Of a stretch of DNA of 64,000 nucleotides, positions 60,285 to 64,000 are shown piece after piece. The position numbers were made by a program, and so were the translations under genes. Position 1 is the first letter of the stretch; every line of letters begins with the position of its first letter. The stretch lies in contig JAVTVJ010000072.1 of assembly GCA_034509425.1 (NCBI GenBank), positions 5,298,501-5,362,500 on the forward strand. The letters are read 5' to 3'. The stretch comes from Eopsaltria australis. Its lineage: Eukaryota; Chordata; Aves; Passeriformes; Petroicidae. The notes under the pieces are model-generated. The model was not told the origin of the DNA, did not search any database, and saw only the letters and a program-made list of their open reading frames with translations.

Positions 60285-62972
60285 GTAAGTAAATAATTAC
60301 CTGGATACATGTCCTCCTCTGCTGCTTTCATTCAACATTGAAATTGATTAAAGAGATAGCATTCATTGAGGACTACAGCACGTGGGGCTTTATTTCTTTT
60401 GATAGGGGGAGAAGGAACATGCAGGGGAGTATCAAAAGGACAGATGGAGAAGAGAAACTTCCCTGCTGCATCATATTGTCACATGTAACAAGATCATGAT
60501 TTACCTGATTTAGGACATTCCTTTTTGCACCCATAGAAGGAAAAAGATCTTGCTGCTGTTAAAAGCTGAAACATCTTTCTTTTCTTTTAATTCACTTTGA
60601 GTCAGTCCCCGAGCAGCATGTCAGGACAAAGAAGGGGAAAATTAAGGTAGCACACAGCCGTGTACATACCTCACAGGCTGCCAGCCAGCTCACAAAAATC
60701 CTATTGTCTGCATGGGCTGTCTGAAGATGACAAATGTTCGTGTCCCAAAAGATTGCTACAGCAATGCCACTTCCAGGCCAGGGTCAGGTTCTGGCTCTTA
60801 ACACCAAATCAGATTAAGGTTGTGCTGGGCATTGCATTCATGTGCCAGGTCCTCAACTGCACAGCAAATTTACCAGGGTTAGCAAAGTATCATGGACCTT
60901 ACCCCGCTGAAGATGTGGGGTTTTATTATGTGGAATGTGTGCATAATATTAGATTGTGAGCAAGATGCCACAGCCATTAGAAAGCTGTCTGGTGCATTGA
61001 GTGCCTTAGGGCATGCAGATGACTCACTGAAATTCTGTTAGAACACAAGACATCTGCTTCAATGTGTTTCCTGCCAGTCCTTTTGCATGGCTGGAAATAA
61101 TGGGCTAGAGATCCTCTCCGATTCCACCAGTCCTGGCACCACATGAGTGGAAAAATGCTGTAAGCCAGAATCTGGGATTCCCCTTAGAGTGATGGGAGCT
61201 GCCACTCAGTTCTGGCCAATAAAGTGTCCCTCTCTCTCTCTCACAATCCTGAGTGAGCATGGTAGGGAGCATTTCTGTGCTGCCCTGGCAGCCCCGGTGG
61301 TTCATTCCCCCAGTGTTCCAGCCATGCCTACTCCCCAGGGACTATAAACTACTGGAAAGCCTTTGCTATTGCCTCCCTCTGCCTCCCAGAGGCTCAGGCC
61401 CAGAACTCCTGTCATCATACCTACCATTGTGACATCAGTCTTATGCACAGAAATAGCAGCAGTGATTCCAATGACACTGTGATGTCACACGAAAATTAAG
61501 GAGAAATTTCCTGTTAAAAACAATAAGTTTTCTTCAATAAAGAGACTGCAAACTAGAATAAGAAACACTTTCAAAAACTCCAAAAACAGTTTGCCAAAGC
61601 TTTTGATAAGATTTGGTTCTGAAGATGCAGTTCTCATGACACAACCTGACTTCAAAAGGAAATTTTAGCATATAAGATACCTAGATCTGCACAAACATGA
61701 TGAATAACAAAGCAGTCACTGGCTTGCCTGCAACAGCTCTACCTTAAAACCACACATCATCATACCTTTTTCCCCCTTCTGCTGAAGGGTCAGACCTAAT
61801 CGCATTGCTTTGAGAAGACAACATTTCAGCTACAAATGAATGCTAACAACTATTTCATGTTAAAAATAAATTCTAAAGTGAAGCAGCAGATGCTGCCATG
61901 GAACATTCCTCAAAGTTTTCATGCAATGGTCACATCTGTTCAGCTGGAAGAGTGATTGTTTCAAACCAACTATTGGTTTTTAAGTGGTGACAAAAAAGAG
62001 AGCAAAAAGACAAAATACTGTAGAAAGCTCTGGCAAAAAATGTAACTCACAGTTCTGTGTTGGAATAATAGCACTCAGATAAAGTTTAGGATGGAAACTT
62101 GGGTCACAAACAGAAACAGTGTAAAACTGTCAGAAATGCAAGCAATTATTTCTTGGTAGAGCAGCAAGAAGGGAACTACTATTCACCCACACAGAAATAC
62201 AGTTTTAGAGGCAAACCTCCATCTCATTTTACGGTAACTTAATTCTTCCTACAAAATTTGAAAATGTTACAATTTTGCTGAAAAGTTACCCTCATAGAAG
62301 CTGTAATTAGATGTTGATATCTAGTGAAACACTAGGAAATGATAAATCTGGTTTTATCTGTTTTCTTTAGTTGTTCTATTCCTTCCTACTCATTTATAGA
62401 CAAACACATGTCAATGGGACCTCTGTTCCTAGTTTTTAATCTTCAACTTACTGGCTTGTTACCTTAGTGTGCACAGGTAGGCTTCAAAATGTTAGCATGA
62501 ACATAGCACTTCTCACTGGTAAATCTTTAATATGCTTTACCAGTCACCTCAATTAACACTTTACCCAAGTTTTAGAACATCCTTATGGAATAATACAGGT
62601 ATTGAGAATTATGCCCATTTTACAGAAGTGGAGAGTGACCCAGCAAAAATAGGTTAATCACCCCAGGTCACAAGAAATACCAGCAAAAATGGGATCAAGC
62701 AACACGAAGTCTTAGCTGTTTCTGTTAGGAGAGGCAATTAGTACATTTCCCAAACACAAGTGGCAGACGAATTGAAGAAATTGCAATTTAAGGAGTGTGG
62801 TACTGGGAGTAAATATCTTGTTTCCTGAAACTGAAATAGAGCTGTGGAAGAACTGTATGGACTTTAAACAACACAAAGACAGAAAGAAAAAAAACCACAA
62901 ATGTGCTGCTGTTCTATCTTTTTCATAATCAATCTTGTGACTCCAGTTATGCTTCTCTTATGTATTTGCCAG
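60285..62972. other. AT-rich non-coding sequence
   Basis: No gene or repeat recognised beyond a short CT-repeat near 61230-61242. Open frames stay at or below about 100 codons. Confidence 0.55.
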
Positions 62973-63080
62973 AGATGGTTTGTGCTGAAGCAACTCTGAC
63001 TGTGTACAACATCCACACTTAACTACCTCCAAAAAGCAGCCTCTGGCTAGGAATTTCTGAGCCAGCAGCTTTCAATGAAG
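62973..63080 (+). other. Exon-like module, probably non-coding
   Basis: A 108-nt segment bounded by a good pyrimidine-rich acceptor (CTCTTATGTATTTGCCAG) and a strong donor (TGAAG followed by GTAAGTGA). All three frames contain stops, so if it is an exon it belongs to a UTR or a non-coding RNA. Evidence is limited to splice-site quality. Confidence 0.2.
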
Positions 63081-64000
63081 GTAAGTGATCTTAAATTAGG
63101 GTTTAACTGAGTCTGGCATCTAAACCCTGGGAGGTTTGTAAGCTTTCAAGTATTGATCCAAAAGACTTGTGCCTGGAAACACCTGATTGAGTGTTCTGTG
63201 GTCTTCCTCAGCATCAGCCTCTGAAAATAATATCTTCCTTTTTTGTACAGCTTTAATTGTTATAGTTATCAGTGCTGCCAGCAGAGGAGAACTCAGGTTC
63301 TCAAGCCAGTAGGAGAAAAAAATTCAGAAAGGTTTTTTTTTAGGGTACAGTGGTTTTAGTTTGGAATTTTGTTTCAGATTTTGGGATATAGGGAGGGTGG
63401 GCATGGTAGATCCCCCCTGAACCCCCTTATGCACATATTAAATATTTTTTTTTTCCAAGTTTGAAGAAAACATCACCTACTGAAGGTGATGATTTTTACA
63501 AAGCTTATTTTTGTATGGGCTTCTGTCAGCTACTCTGCAAGCAAGGAGAAAGCTACTGAAAGCATCAAGTGTCTTCTGCCTCCAGCTAACAAAAAAGTTG
63601 CATCCCTTCACATAGTTTACTGTTGCTATTTCACCCTTTAAAAGAAAAGTTCTTCACCTCAGTTTCATAGAAGAAATGCCAAAGAGAAACTAATACAACT
63701 CTAGGTCTTAAGACACTTTTTGGGTGTATTTGTAACCAGTCACGAGTGCCAAGAAAAAACATTCTTGTCTCTTCAACACACACTTACATAATTTGGCACA
63801 AGGCATAAGTAAATCAGCTGGTAAGCAGTGCCCGAACAAGACACTGAAACAGTAGCTTCAGTCTTTATATAATATCTTCCAGCCTTCTCTTTATAATTTG
63901 AAACCTGGTCACAACAAGAGATAAATTTTTAATGGCACTATACAATTTGGGTAGAGAAGAGAAGGAGTTTATTTCATCAAAAGACTGTCATGTCTGGAGG
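63081..64000. other. AT-rich non-coding sequence at window end
   Basis: Nothing recognised. No open frame longer than about 60 codons. Confidence 0.6.

Noticed and set aside
1..64000. CRISPR array, prokaryotic operon, integron or prophage
   Set aside because: No regularly spaced direct repeats, no ribosome-binding sites and no long contiguous coding. The CR1 LINEs place this in a sauropsid genome.

Overview
This window looks like nuclear DNA from a sauropsid, most probably a bird. The evidence is repeat content. Eight or nine truncated CR1 LINE fragments are recognisable, several with the diagnostic 3' end (runs of ATTCTGTG type) and the conserved ORF2 C-terminal tract. I see no Alu, B1/B2 or L1-like sequence. 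The background is AT-rich and CpG-poor, stop codons are dense in all frames, and there are no operons, ribosome-binding sites or bacterial-style genes. The species cannot be named from the sequence alone.

Layout: 1-32 kb is AT-rich non-coding sequence with CR1 insertions at about 5.2 and 8.5-9.2 kb (a nested pair) and 28.9 kb, a short CpG-rich block at 9.4-9.5 kb, and a 149-bp inverted repeat at 11.4/13.1 kb. About 32.16-34.24 kb is a strong CpG island, the only clear gene-associated landmark. It holds GC boxes, two abutting perfect EGR-type sites, a canonical G-quadruplex motif on the minus strand, and a candidate minus-strand first coding exon (ATG in a good Kozak context, 44 coding nt, then a GTAAGC donor). 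From 34.2 to 64 kb the sequence is again AT-rich and non-coding, with CR1 fragments at 42.5, 43.5-44.0, 48.5, 54.0 and 56.0-56.7 kb, a 36-A tract at 45.1 kb, a possible conserved non-coding block at 51.7-52.6 kb, and two exon-like plus-strand modules near 60.0 and 63.0 kb.

I recognise no complete protein-coding gene, rRNA, tRNA or CRISPR array. The best reading is a promoter of one gene, probably transcribed on the minus strand and possibly bidirectional, embedded in long introns or intergenic sequence. The long open frames through the CpG island are low-stop artefacts of high GC. The most unusual structure is the inverted repeat spanning 11408-13245, whose left arm is bordered by identical 12-mers. 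I found no convincing new biological system, and the remaining observations are modest.
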